A stretch of DNA of 59,210 nucleotides. It comes from Alphaproteobacteria bacterium (lineage in GTDB: Bacteria > Pseudomonadota > Alphaproteobacteria > DSM-16000 > Inquilinaceae). Where the stretch lies: positions 1 through 59,210 of the forward strand of contig JAAAOG010000164.1 of the NCBI GenBank assembly GCA_009909005.1, read 5' to 3'. The notes under the pieces were generated by a model. That model saw only the letters and a list, made by a program, of their open reading frames with translations. It did no database searches and was not told where the DNA came from. Positions within the stretch are counted from its first letter, which is position 1. The number at the start of each line of letters is the position of its first letter. Of the stretch, positions 1 through 8,637 are shown piece by piece. The translations under genes and the position numbers were made by a program.

Positions 1-803
1 GCCGGGCGGTCCAGGCGGTCGAGCGGCGCCAGCGTCTCGGCATCGCGCAGCTCAATGTAGTCGACCGACCGAAAGCCGGCGGCCAGCAGGCTCTCGCGCG
101 CCGTGGCCAGGGCCTCGGCGGCCGGCGGCGTTCCGGCCTGCGCGGCGTCGGCGACCCGGCACAGGATGGCGTACAGGCGGTTGGCGACGGCTCGCTCGGC
201 CGGCGTGAGGTAGGCATTGCGCGAGGACATGGCGAGCCCGTCCGCCTCGCGGACCGTCGGCCCGCCGATGATGCGCACCGGGATATCGAGGTCGCGCACC
301 AGCCGGCGGATGACCTGCAGCTGCTGATAGTCCTTTTCCCCGAAGATCGCGGCGTCGGGCCCGGCCTGGAGCAGCAATTTGGTGACCACCGTGGCGACGC
401 CGGGGAACATCTGCGGGCGGAAGGTACCACACAGCCCTTCCGACACCCCGGCCACGCTGACGGTCGTCGAAAAGCCCTCCGGATACATCTCCGTAACCAG
501 CGGAGCATAAAGCAGATCGACGCCCTCGCCGGCCAGCAGGGCGGCGTCGCGCGCCTCCTGCCGCGGATAGGCGCCGAAATCCTCATGCGGTGCGAATTGC
601 TGCGGGTTGACGAAGATCGTGGCCACGACCCGGTCGCAGTGCTGCCGGGCGAGTTGCATCAGCGAGAGGTGCCCCTCATGCAGCGCCCCCATGGTCGGGA
701 CCAGCGCCACGGTCTTGCCGCCCTGCCGCCAGCGGGCGACGATGCGGCGCAGATCGGCGACGGTGCGGACGGTCGCCAGAGCGAGATCGGCAGCCGAGTC
801 CAT
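1..803 (-). CDS. panC: Pantothenate synthetase, cut by the window edge
   Basis: PanC joins pantoate and beta-alanine using ATP, the last step of pantothenate (coenzyme A precursor) synthesis in the cytoplasm. The frame starts at ATG 803 and leaves the window after 267 codons, so a short C-terminal part of the usual ~280 residues is missing. The nucleotidyl-transferase signature PTMGALHEGH is at residues 36-45, and the family motifs FGEKDYQQL and SSRNAYLT follow in the expected order. It lies 31 nt downstream of panB on the same strand, the usual panBC operon. Nothing in the visible part is broken. Confidence 0.96.
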   Translation of the reverse strand, partial: MDSAADLALATVRTVADLRRIVARWRQGGKTVALVPTMGALHEGHLSLMQLARQHCDRVVATIFVNPQQFAPHEDFGAYPRQEARDAALLAGEGVDLLYAPLVTEMYPEGFSTTVSVAGVSEGLCGTFRPQMFPGVATVVTKLLLQAGPDAAIFGEKDYQQLQVIRRLVRDLDIPVRIIGGPTVREADGLAMSSRNAYLTPAERAVANRLYAILCRVADAAQAGTPPAAEALATARESLLAAGFRSVDYIELRDAETLAPLDRLDRP

Positions 804-834
804 GGGCAATGCTCCGGTGTTTGGCGGGAGGCGG

Positions 835-1683
835 TCAGGCGGTTTCGGTGGCGGGGCGGCCGGGCCGGAAGCAATGCTCCGGCGCCGGGAAACGGCGGGC
901 CTTGACGTCCGCGGCATAGGTGGCGACGGCCTTGTCGATTTCGGCGGCCACGGCGCCGAAGCGCTTGACGAAGCGCGGCGCGAAATCCGGGAACAGGCCC
1001 AGCATGTCCTCGGCTACCAGCACCTGGCCGTCGCAGGCGGGCGACGCGCCGATGCCGATGGTCGGGATTGTCAGGCGCTCGGTGATGGTGCGGGCGACCG
1101 GCTCGGCCACCGCCTCGATCACCAGGCTGAAGGCGCCGGCCTCGGCGATGGCGATCGCGTCGTCGGTGAGGGTGCGGGCCGCCGCCTCGTCGCGCCCCTG
1201 GAAGCGGTAGCCGCCGACGGCGTGCACCTGTTGCGGCTCCAGCCCGATATGGCCCATCACCGGGATGCCGCGGGCGGCGAGGAACCGCACCGTCTCGGCC
1301 ATCTCCCGCCCGCCTTCCAGCTTGACCGCCGCCGCACCGGTCTCGGCCAGCACCCGGGCCGCCGCGCGATAGGCGTCGGCCGGGCAGGCCTGATAGCTGC
1401 CGAAAGGCATGTCGACCACGACGAGCGCCGTGCGGCTGCCGCGGACCACGGCGGCGCCATGCGCGATCATCATGTCGAGCGTGACGGGCAGGGTCGTCGG
1501 GAAGCCGTAGATCACCATGCCGAGCGAATCGCCGACCAGGAGGATGTCGACATGCGGGTCGAGCAGCCCGGCCATCGGCGCGGTATAGGCGGTCAGGCAG
1601 ACGACCGGCTCGCCGCCCTTGCGGGCGAGGATTGCGGGCACGGTCGCACGGGAAGGCCGGGCGGAGGGGCGGTCTGTGCTCAT
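835..1683 (-). CDS. panB: 3-methyl-2-oxobutanoate hydroxymethyltransferase
   Basis: PanB transfers a hydroxymethyl group from methylene-tetrahydrofolate to 2-ketoisovalerate to make ketopantoate, the first committed step to pantothenate. The 282-residue length fits the family (~265-285). Motifs include [11 protein letters not shown] (metal-binding Asp), the VDMPFGSY segment, KLEGG with the catalytic-region Glu, and MGHIGLEPQ. Transcription probably starts in the 82 nt between its ATG (1683) and the AT-rich gene ending at 1766, and runs into panC. The left edge of an AT-rich island lies just upstream, so the original promoter may have been replaced or moved. Confidence 0.97.
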   Translation of the reverse strand: MSTDRPSARPSRATVPAILARKGGEPVVCLTAYTAPMAGLLDPHVDILLVGDSLGMVIYGFPTTLPVTLDMMIAHGAAVVRGSRTALVVVDMPFGSYQACPADAYRAAARVLAETGAAAVKLEGGREMAETVRFLAARGIPVMGHIGLEPQQVHAVGGYRFQGRDEAAARTLTDDAIAIAEAGAFSLVIEAVAEPVARTITERLTIPTIGIGASPACDGQVLVAEDMLGLFPDFAPRFVKRFGAVAAEIDKAVATYAADVKARRFPAPEHCFRPGRPATETA

Positions 1684-1765
1684 GTCGAATATGTGGAAAA
1701 GCGATGCCTCAACCTATCTTCAATCCATCGATAACAACAAACCGGTGGCAGTGTCGATAAAAATA

Positions 1766-3181
1766 TTATGGCAAGGTTATGAAATTAAAATACTGTAATA
1801 GGACTATCGCTGCAAGTGCAGCAACGGACACTCCGAGAAATATGGAGGCAAGTACATATTTTCTCATGAATGAAAGCAGCTTATAAATTCTCTGTACGAA
1901 CCCGTTTCTGCCGATATCGAAAACAAATACAATGAGATAAATATATAATAGAACACCAACTATGAGCAAAAAAGATAACGGGTTTGATAATAAAAACTTT
2001 CCAACATGAATGAGAAGCTCATCTGGTTCAAAAGGCGCAGTAAATTTGGGAGTTAATCTTAAAGATCCGATAAGCGCGACTAGAAAGCTAAATACCGCTA
2101 AGAAGAATCCAATGACCCTCCAATGTGTATCCTTGAGCCGTTTAGCTCTATAGCCTGCAAGAAAGCTGCCAGCGTTGATAGAGTCAATCAAATTATCGGC
2201 TTTGATGGCATCAACCAATCTGGAATAATTATATTTCCACTGTGGATCAAGGTCTAGCCGTTTATCTTCACAATCTTGACCAAATGTCTGAATAAATGCT
2301 CTTGCATAGGCAAGGACACCTCTTGCACGAGCGTAGTCACAAACGTCCTTATTCCGCTTTAGTTGCAGAGTAGTGCGATAAAGAGCTCTAAGCGTAAAAT
2401 ATTTCCAAATTTCTTTTTCTTCATCACCCTCCCTATAAACGTCAAGCAATGTATCTGTAGTCTCATGATGATGTTGGTGCGTGTGCGATACGTCCTTCAA
2501 AAAATAGAATGATTGAGAGGCCAATGAAATAATATTCTCGTTAAATGGCTCTGCTAGCGGTATTATACAAGCTCCACGTTTGTTTGAATCTAATTCTAAT
2601 TTTAGCTCACCTGTTCTATCTAAGCGAAAATCAGTCTCCCACAAACAGAGTCCCTGAAGTTTCCTAGTGAGATCATTAAGAACATCATCATACAATTCAC
2701 CTAAGGAAAGTTGGCAGCTTCTTATTTCCCTGTTTGTTACCCAACCATTCAATAAGGCCTGATATGAACGAAATATATTTTTTAATGAATCATATTCTTT
2801 AGCATGGAAATTTATGTTCAGTTTTGAGGACTTATCTGTACAATACAAAGGATTGCTGACCTGTTTGCTTATGTCCTCGATAAAAAATACTTTGCCTTCT
2901 ATGAATTCGATAGGCCTCTGATTCTCACTCGTACCCTTCGCAAGCATAACAAACCATTTTACCCCCTCTGAATTAAAAAAATGTCGAAAGGGTAAAGCCA
3001 ACACCGCATCGCGCGTTACTCTTTCTCGATCTTGAAATACGAAAATATTCCTGCATTCTCTATCACTTATATTGGCGCTTTCAGCATGGGTAGGGTGTGA
3101 CGTTTGACCAATTAAATCAAAAGAAAGCCTACCCGTGACGGTAGGAATCCAAGCTTTGTAAACAAATTTTGACATATTCAT
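1766..3181 (-). CDS. Unknown AT-rich protein with three C-terminal membrane helices
   Basis: I do not recognise this protein. About the first 340 residues look soluble and polar, with a His-rich stretch (HTHQHHHETTD) near the middle. The last ~130 residues carry three hydrophobic helices (starting near VIGFFLAVF, FLLIVGVLLYIYL and VLASIFLGVSVAALAA), so it is probably anchored in the inner membrane by its C-terminus. An earlier ATG at 3220 would add 13 residues. I chose ATG 3181 because it follows a weak GGGA site and gives a more natural N-terminus; the choice is uncertain. The gene is much more AT-rich than the window and uses A/T-ending codons, which suggests transfer. It follows a 94-residue membrane gene on the same strand and is probably co-transcribed with it. 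A role in phage defence or cell-envelope conflict is possible but is only a guess from the island context. Confidence 0.8.
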   Translation of the reverse strand: MNMSKFVYKAWIPTVTGRLSFDLIGQTSHPTHAESANISDRECRNIFVFQDRERVTRDAVLALPFRHFFNSEGVKWFVMLAKGTSENQRPIEFIEGKVFFIEDISKQVSNPLYCTDKSSKLNINFHAKEYDSLKNIFRSYQALLNGWVTNREIRSCQLSLGELYDDVLNDLTRKLQGLCLWETDFRLDRTGELKLELDSNKRGACIIPLAEPFNENIISLASQSFYFLKDVSHTHQHHHETTDTLLDVYREGDEEKEIWKYFTLRALYRTTLQLKRNKDVCDYARARGVLAYARAFIQTFGQDCEDKRLDLDPQWKYNYSRLVDAIKADNLIDSINAGSFLAGYRAKRLKDTHWRVIGFFLAVFSFLVALIGSLRLTPKFTAPFEPDELLIHVGKFLLSNPLSFLLIVGVLLYIYLIVFVFDIGRNGFVQRIYKLLSFMRKYVLASIFLGVSVAALAAIVLLQYFNFITLP

Positions 3182-3235
3182 TGTATCCCAGCAAAACGGG
3201 CGCGAATACGTTGCGCCCATCTCAATTATATAGAT

Positions 3236-3520
3236 TTAATTTCTCTTACCAATAACAGAAAGGACAGCCTCTTGCGACAGACCACTTTGCGGCACCCACT
3301 GTCTCTTCTTCTTATCAAAAGCCAAACCGCGCTTTACCCAAGCATCCCTGCCCTCCTCAGGCGGCAACTTTAATTGGCCCCTGAGCGCACTACTATGGTC
3401 TGTTCGAAGCCTATTTCTGTTATAGTGATGATCTTCTGAAAAAAGAATCCGGAGGCCGATAATAAATGACGATACAAATATCATTATCAGAATGCCAACG
3501 ATAAGTGTGCTTAAAAGCAT
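3236..3520 (-). CDS. Unknown small single-helix membrane protein
   Basis: A 94-residue protein with one N-terminal hydrophobic helix (residues ~3-27) and a basic, hydrophilic remainder containing DKKKRQWVPQ, so most of it probably faces the cytoplasm. The start is well supported: on the minus strand an AAGGAGG ribosome-binding site lies 6 nt before ATG 3520. It belongs to the AT-rich island and is the first gene of a pair with the larger membrane protein downstream. I recognise no family. Pairing of a small helix protein with a larger C-terminally anchored protein suggests the two may interact in the membrane, but that is inference. Confidence 0.72.
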   Translation of the reverse strand: MLLSTLIVGILIMIFVSSFIIGLRILFSEDHHYNRNRLRTDHSSALRGQLKLPPEEGRDAWVKRGLAFDKKKRQWVPQSGLSQEAVLSVIGKRN

Positions 3521-3758
3521 GGCGAACCTCCTTCGATCGTTTTTGGGCGATCATTCTTCGATTGTGTAAACAGCGGTTTCGTTCTTGAGAGCTGTGAAGC
3601 TCTTTCGCTCACATAAGCTACCATACTTGACACTTCTGTGAAGGTAAGAGGTAGCTCAAGCTCTGTCAATGGGATATTAAAAGCCCCCCGTAAAAAATTG
3701 ATTTAAAACAGGATATTCCCAACGACGCCCTGCGGATCGTGGGGTAACCGAAAACACT

Positions 3759-4823
3759 TTAATTTATACACACTCGGCTTAAACCGCAACTAAGGCATAT
3801 GCGATAGAATGTCCCAATCGCTTGGTCGATGTCCCTCTCGCTGACGTCGAGATGCGTGACGGCGCGCAACACGTCGGGACCGCCCGGCAGCATGAACACG
3901 CCCGCCGCATGGCAGCGTTCGGCAAAGTCGCCGGCCTCCATGGCGGTGACCCGAAAGCGCACGATGTTGGTCGGCACGTCCTCCGGATCGATGGCGATCC
4001 CGGGGAGGCGGGCGAGGCCGGCGGCCAGCCGGCGGGCCTTGGCGTGATCCTCGGCCAGCCGGGCGCGGTGGTGCTCCAGCGCGTAGAGGGCGCCGGCGGC
4101 GATCACTCCGGCCTGGCGCATGGCGCCGGCCAGCATGTTGCGGAAGCGCCGGGCCCGGGCGATGAAGGCGGCGCTGCCGGCGAGGGCCGAGCCGACCGGC
4201 GCCCCCAGGCCCTTGGAGAAGCAGACGCTGACGCTGTCGAACGGCGCGGCATAGTCGGCCTCGGCAATGCCGGTGGCGACGCAGGCGTGCCAGAGCCGGG
4301 CGCCGTCGAGATGCATCGGCATGTCGTGGGCCCGGGCGACGTCCGCCACCGCCCGGATCGACTCCAGCGGCCAGATCGCTCCACCGCCGATATTGTGGGT
4401 GTTCTCCAGGCAGACCAGCTTCGGCAGCGGCGCCACGGTGGCCGGCATGAAGCGGTGCGGCCGGCGCGCCGCGGCGGCGACGTCCTCGGCGCCGAAAATG
4501 CCGTTGCGGCCCATCAGCGGCCGGATCATCAGGCCGGAAATGCCGCCCGGCGCCCCCGACTCGAGCCGGAAGATATGGGCGTTGATGTCGGTGAGGATGG
4601 CGTCGCCGCCCTCGGTATGGCTGCGCAGCGCCACCTGGTTGGTCATGGTGCCGCTCGGCATGAAGAGGGCCGCCTGTTTGCCGAGAAGTTCGGCCGTCCG
4701 CTGCTCCAGCGCGTTGACGGTGGGGTCCTCGCCATAGACGTCGTCGCCGAGCGGCGCCTCGGCCATGGCCCGGCGCATGTCCGGCGTGGGACGGGTGACG
4801 GTGTCGCTGCGCAGATCGATCAT
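3759..4823 (-). CDS. ltaE: Low-specificity L-threonine aldolase with altered C-terminus
   Basis: A pyridoxal-phosphate enzyme of fold type I that splits threonine or allo-threonine into glycine and acetaldehyde. The N-terminus [14 protein letters not shown] is typical, as are [24 protein letters not shown], the [10 protein letters not shown] segment, [10 protein letters not shown] and the PLP lysine in [12 protein letters not shown]. The family usually ends soon after the helix seen here as [12 protein letters not shown]. This copy continues with about a dozen unusual residues ([12 protein letters not shown]) encoded by AT-rich DNA at the island edge, so the original 3' end was probably replaced. 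The fold and active site look complete, so activity is likely retained. It follows a LysE-like fragment by 38 nt. Confidence 0.93.
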   Translation of the reverse strand: MIDLRSDTVTRPTPDMRRAMAEAPLGDDVYGEDPTVNALEQRTAELLGKQAALFMPSGTMTNQVALRSHTEGGDAILTDINAHIFRLESGAPGGISGLMIRPLMGRNGIFGAEDVAAAARRPHRFMPATVAPLPKLVCLENTHNIGGGAIWPLESIRAVADVARAHDMPMHLDGARLWHACVATGIAEADYAAPFDSVSVCFSKGLGAPVGSALAGSAAFIARARRFRNMLAGAMRQAGVIAAGALYALEHHRARLAEDHAKARRLAAGLARLPGIAIDPEDVPTNIVRFRVTAMEAGDFAERCHAAGVFMLPGGPDVLRAVTHLDVSERDIDQAIGTFYRICLSCGLSRVCIN

Positions 4824-4861
4824 CGTTCAGTTCTTCCGGGGCCTGACGGCCCAACCATGAC

Positions 4862-5068
4862 TTACTGACCGGCACTGTGCGGCTGGCTGTCGGCCAGCAG
4901 CCAGGTGCCGAGGCCCAGCAGTCCGGCGCCCAGCAGGCCTTCCTGCCAACGGACAAAGGCCGGATTGCGGAGAAGCACGGATCTGGCCCGCGCCGCCAGC
5001 AATCCCAAGCTCGCCAGGAAAAGAAAACCGGCGGCCAGGAACAGCAGAATGGTGTCCAGGGTCGGCAT
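4862..5068 (-). pseudogene. Fragment resembling the C-terminus of a LysE/RhtB amino-acid exporter
   Basis: A 68-residue frame with two hydrophobic segments. The stretch LLAARARSVLLRNPAF, followed by GAGLLGLGTWLLAD, resembles the last loop and helix of LysE/RhtB exporters, which are usually ~205 residues. The opening MPTLDTILLFLAAG also resembles a LysE N-terminus, so this may be a gene that lost its middle by internal deletion, leaving the frame open. It lies between the polyamine permease (7 nt) and threonine aldolase (38 nt), and a threonine exporter beside a threonine aldolase would make sense. A genuine short membrane protein is the alternative. The assignment is from memory of the family. 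Confidence 0.5.
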
Positions 5069-5075
5069 CGGCGCC

Positions 5076-5987
5076 TCAAAGCGCTTCGGCGTCGCGGCGG
5101 CGGCTGACGAAGGCGGCGCGCAGGGCCAGCGCCCCGAAGGTCACGTACATCAGAAGGAAGGACAGGGCGGCGCCGAAGGGCCAGTCATTGGCCGATTTGA
5201 ACTGCCGCTCGATGATGTTGCCGATCATCTGGCTGTCCGGACCGCCGAGCAGGATCGGCGTCAGAAAGGTGCCGAGCGCCGGGATGAAGGTGATGATGAT
5301 GCCGGAGACGATGCCCGGCATGGCCAGCGGCACGGTCACGGAAAACAGGGTGCGCAACTGCCCGGCACCGAGGTCGAGGCTGGCCTCGACATAGGACTTG
5401 TCCATCCGCTCCAGCGCCGCGTAGAGCGGCAGCACCATGAAGGGCAGGTGGACATAGACCAGCCCGTAAATGACGGCGCCGTGATTGTAGAGGAGGTCGA
5501 GCGGCACGAAGTCCGGCAGCACACCGCCGAGCCCGATGGCGGCCAGGGCCCGGTCGGCAAGGCTCCAGAACCAGGCCAGAGTATCGTTGACATAGCCGTT
5601 GCGGCGCAGGACCGCGATCAGCGCATAAGTGCGGATCAGCAGATTGGTCCAGAAGGGCAGGATGATCAGCAGCAGCAGCAGCGATTTCCAGCGACTCGGG
5701 GCGAAACTGATGCCCATGGCCAGGGGGAAACCGACGACCAGGCAGATCACCGTGGTCAGCGCCGCGATCCACAGGCTCTGCCAGAGGATGCCGAGATAGA
5801 GCGGGTCGAGGGCCCGGGCATAGTTCGACAGGGTCCAGGTGATGGCGATGTCGACGATGCCGGCGACTTCGCCGAAACTGAGGACCCAGACGAACGCCAG
5901 GGGGATGAGGAAGAAGACGAGCAGCCAGAACGCCGCAGGGAGCGAGGTGAGAAGGAAGATGAGGGGGTTCCTCTTCCAGCTTTCCAC
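5076..5987 (-). CDS. Polyamine ABC transporter permease (PotB/PotH type)
   Basis: An inner-membrane permease subunit of the spermidine/putrescine importer family. The 303 residues show about six hydrophobic helices. The permease coupling loop is clear at residues ~201-229 (EASLDLGAGQ ... PLAMPGIVSG), which docks the ATPase. The segment FWTNLLIRTYA is typical of PotB/PotH. It lies 38 nt downstream of the matching binding protein. A functional importer also needs a second permease (PotC/PotI) and an ATPase (PotA/PotG). Neither is next to it; the positions they would normally occupy hold a LysE-like fragment and threonine aldolase. Confidence 0.93.
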   Translation of the reverse strand: MESWKRNPLIFLLTSLPAAFWLLVFFLIPLAFVWVLSFGEVAGIVDIAITWTLSNYARALDPLYLGILWQSLWIAALTTVICLVVGFPLAMGISFAPSRWKSLLLLLIILPFWTNLLIRTYALIAVLRRNGYVNDTLAWFWSLADRALAAIGLGGVLPDFVPLDLLYNHGAVIYGLVYVHLPFMVLPLYAALERMDKSYVEASLDLGAGQLRTLFSVTVPLAMPGIVSGIIITFIPALGTFLTPILLGGPDSQMIGNIIERQFKSANDWPFGAALSFLLMYVTFGALALRAAFVSRRRDAEAL

Positions 5988-6025
5988 GCCCGGACTCCCG
6001 GCGGACGGCTAGAGGGGGAAGGCTG

Positions 6026-7102
6026 TCAGGCCGCGCGCACGCGGGTCATCCCTTCGTTCATCAGGCGATTGACCTCTTCGCCCAGGTAAAGCGCCACCTC
6101 GCTGCGGTCGAGCACCGCCTCGGGCGGGAAGATGGCCGGGTTCGACAGGTAATCCTGGCTCATCAGCTGCCGTGCCGCAGCATTCGGCAGGGCGTAGTAG
6201 ACATACTCTGCAATCGCGGCGTGGACGTCTGCCTGCAGGATGTAGTTGATGAAATCGTGCGCGGCCTCGGGGTGCGGCGCCCCGGTCGGGATCGCCATCG
6301 AGTCTTCCCAGAGAATCGTGCCTTCCTGCGGCGTCGCATAGCTCAGGTCGTCGTCTTCCTCCATGACCTGCAGCACGTCACCATTGTATTCGAGCGCCAG
6401 ATCGACCTCGCCGGACAGCAGCAGGTCCTGGCCGTTGTCTCCCGCAATCGTCCGGATATTCTCCTTGGCACGGATCAGCAGTTCGACCGCCTCGTTGATT
6501 TTGGCAGGGTCGTCGGTATTGATCGAATGGCCGAGATACTTCATCGCCGGATGGATCAGGTCGGCCGGTTCGCTGAGCCAGGAAATCCGATCGGCATAGG
6601 CCTCGCTCCGGTCGAAGATGACGCCCCAACTCTGCGGCGGCGGCGAGACGGCGGATTTGCGATAGCCGATGCCGATCGTCCCCCAGAAATAGGGGACGGT
6701 GTGCTGCCGGTCGGGATCGAAGACGGTGTCCTGGAAGCGCGGATCGATGTTCGAGAAATTCGGGATGCGCGATTTGTCGATCGGCTGGATCATCTCGGCC
6801 AGGATCATCCGCTGGGCGAAGTCATTCGTCGGCACGATGACGTCATAGCCCGGATTCCCTTCGCGAAAGCGGGCGAACATCTCGGCATTGTCGGCATAGA
6901 GGTCGTAGCGGACGTCGATGCCGGTCGCCGCCGAGAACTCGTCCAGCGTGTTCGGGCCGATATAGGTGTCCCAGTTGTAGACATTGACCTGCCGCTCCTG
7001 GGCGCGGCCGATCTGTGGCCACAGGGGGACGGCGGCGGCGACGGCAAGGGATCCCTTGACGAACTGGCGGCGCGAGGCGCGTCCGAAGGCTCGACGGAAC
7101 AT
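6026..7102 (-). CDS. Polyamine-binding periplasmic protein (PotD/PotF type)
   Basis: The solute receptor for putrescine or spermidine uptake. A Tat signal is visible (ASRRQFVKGSLAVAAAVP) with a likely cut after GRA near residue 34, so it is exported folded to the periplasm. The mature start VNVYNWDTYIGP is the classical PotD/PotF opening, and DVIVPTNDF, PYFWGTIGIGY and ALEYNGDV follow in order. Its 358 residues match the family. It is preceded by a PuuA-like enzyme and followed by a permease, pointing to putrescine uptake and breakdown. An imperfect GC-rich hairpin lies in the 176 nt before its start. Confidence 0.94.
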   Translation of the reverse strand: MFRRAFGRASRRQFVKGSLAVAAAVPLWPQIGRAQERQVNVYNWDTYIGPNTLDEFSAATGIDVRYDLYADNAEMFARFREGNPGYDVIVPTNDFAQRMILAEMIQPIDKSRIPNFSNIDPRFQDTVFDPDRQHTVPYFWGTIGIGYRKSAVSPPPQSWGVIFDRSEAYADRISWLSEPADLIHPAMKYLGHSINTDDPAKINEAVELLIRAKENIRTIAGDNGQDLLLSGEVDLALEYNGDVLQVMEEDDDLSYATPQEGTILWEDSMAIPTGAPHPEAAHDFINYILQADVHAAIAEYVYYALPNAAARQLMSQDYLSNPAIFPPEAVLDRSEVALYLGEEVNRLMNEGMTRVRAA

Positions 7103-7228
7103 GGCGTCAGTCTCTCCTGCGATTCGCTGTGGTCCGGATCACGAAAAGGCTGCGCGAACGCTCCCGTCGCGGCGCGCTGGGCCTGAAAAAGCGCCGACAT
7201 CATCCGCGCGGGAGCAGATGAACAATCG

Positions 7229-7262
7229 GGGGCCCGGCTTGTCAATCGCAAGACCCGGCCCC
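7229..7262 (-). terminator. Imperfect GC-rich hairpin between the glutamine-synthetase gene and the binding protein
   Basis: The arms GGGGCCCGGCTTG and CAAGACCCGGCCCC can pair around a 7-nt loop, with one mismatch and one bulge. There is no T-run on either side, so it is not a classical intrinsic terminator. It may lower read-through or protect the 3' end of the upstream mRNA. Confidence 0.35.
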
Positions 7263-7278
7263 GGTCTTCATCACATCG

Positions 7279-8637
7279 CTACACATTGAGCAAGAGGTTC
7301 TCCCGCTCCCAGGAGCTGATGACCCGCTGATAGGCATCGTATTCGGCCAGCTTGACGAACCAGACCGCGTCCATGAACTTTTCGCCGAAGACGCTGCGCA
7401 GCGGGCGCGAGGAGCTGAACTTGTTCAGGCTGTCATAGAGATGGCGGGGCAGGGTGAAGGCCAGGCGCTTGGCGCTGCCGGTGACCGGGCTGGACGGTTC
7501 CAGCCCCTGCACCATGCCGAGATAGCCGCAGGCCAGCGAGCCGGCAATCATCAGATAGGGATTGGCGTCGGCCCCGGCGATGCGGTTCTCCACCCGGCGG
7601 GCCTCGGGGTGGGAAACGGGCACGCGAAAGCCGGTGGTGCGGTTGTCGCGGCCCCAATGGACATTGATCGGGGCGTCGCTCTTGGGATCGAGGCGGCGGT
7701 AGGAATTGACGTTGGGCGCGAAGAGCGGCATGGCGGCCGGAACGAATTTCTGCAGTCCCGCGATAAACGAAAGAAATAGCGGCGTATCGCTGCCGTCCTC
7801 ATGGGCGAAGAGGTTCTTGCCCGTCTCCCGGTCGACCACGCTCTGGTGGAGGTGCATGGCGCTGCCCGGCTCGAACTGCATCGGCTTGGCCATGAAGGTG
7901 GCGTAGACCTTGTGGCGCAGCGCCGCTTCCCGCACGGTGCGCTTGAAGAGCAGGACCTGGTCGGCAAGCTCCAGCGCGTCGCCATGGTCGAAGTTGATTT
8001 CGATCTGCGCCGCCCCGGCCTCGTGCGAGAGCGTATCGACGTCCAGCTCCATGGCATCGCAGAAATCGTAGACTTCCTCGAAGATCGGGTCGAATTCGTT
8101 GACGGCGTCGATGCCATAGGCCTGTCGCCCGGTTTCCGGCCGGCCGGAGCGGCCCATGGGCGGCTCCAGCGGGTAGTCGGGATCCTCGTTGATCTTGACG
8201 AGAAAGAATTCGAGTTCCGGGGCGACGATCGGGCGCCAGCCGCGCTCCTCGTAGAGAGCCAGAACCTGCCGCAGGACGTGACGGGGTGAAATCTGGACCG
8301 GAGAATTGTCGGCATAGACCGTGTCGCAGATCACCTGTGCCGTCGGCTCCTGATACCAGGGAACGACGCGGATTGTCTTGGGATCGGGGACCAGATAGAC
8401 GTCGATCGTCGCCGGATCGGTCACGTCTTCATTTGCCGGATAATCGCCGGTGACCGTCTGAACGAAGATCGCCTCGGGCAGGCGCATGCCCTGCGTCTTC
8501 AGGCCGAGCAGGAACTTGTCGTCGGGCAGGATCTTGCCGCGCGCAATGCCGTTCAGGTCGGGCACCATGCATTCGACCTCGGTGACACGGTGTTCCCGGA
8601 TAAACCGTTCGAATCTGTCGCTTTCCACGGTAGCCAT
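7279..8637 (-). CDS. Glutamine synthetase family protein, gamma-glutamylputrescine synthetase-like
   Basis: A 452-residue ATP-dependent ligase of the glutamine synthetase fold. Family marks are VPDLNGIARGKILP near the N-terminus, SHEAGAAQIEIN (metal-ligand Glu residues), GSAMHLHQSV, NSYRRLD, and RVENRIAGADANPY near the C-terminus. These fit the PuuA/GlnT group better than housekeeping GlnA: the adenylylation tyrosine segment of GlnA is not seen. With the polyamine receptor and permease downstream it probably glutamylates putrescine or another amine for catabolism. ATG 8637 was chosen over a longer frame (to 8712) because the family alignment starts near MATVESDRF. The substrate remains inferred. 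Confidence 0.88.
   Translation of the reverse strand: MATVESDRFERFIREHRVTEVECMVPDLNGIARGKILPDDKFLLGLKTQGMRLPEAIFVQTVTGDYPANEDVTDPATIDVYLVPDPKTIRVVPWYQEPTAQVICDTVYADNSPVQISPRHVLRQVLALYEERGWRPIVAPELEFFLVKINEDPDYPLEPPMGRSGRPETGRQAYGIDAVNEFDPIFEEVYDFCDAMELDVDTLSHEAGAAQIEINFDHGDALELADQVLLFKRTVREAALRHKVYATFMAKPMQFEPGSAMHLHQSVVDRETGKNLFAHEDGSDTPLFLSFIAGLQKFVPAAMPLFAPNVNSYRRLDPKSDAPINVHWGRDNRTTGFRVPVSHPEARRVENRIAGADANPYLMIAGSLACGYLGMVQGLEPSSPVTGSAKRLAFTLPRHLYDSLNKFSSSRPLRSVFGEKFMDAVWFVKLAEYDAYQRVISSWERENLLLNV

Noticed and set aside
3700-3760. Remnant of a transposase or integrase 3' end near the island edge
   Set aside because: A short readable stretch ends in a stop (DIPNDALRIVG), but it is too short to identify and no other element part is visible.
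3790-5079. A 429-codon minus-strand frame over threonine aldolase and the LysE-like fragment
   Set aside because: It reads the same strand in another frame and gives Arg/Gly-rich sequence; the aldolase frame has complete motifs.
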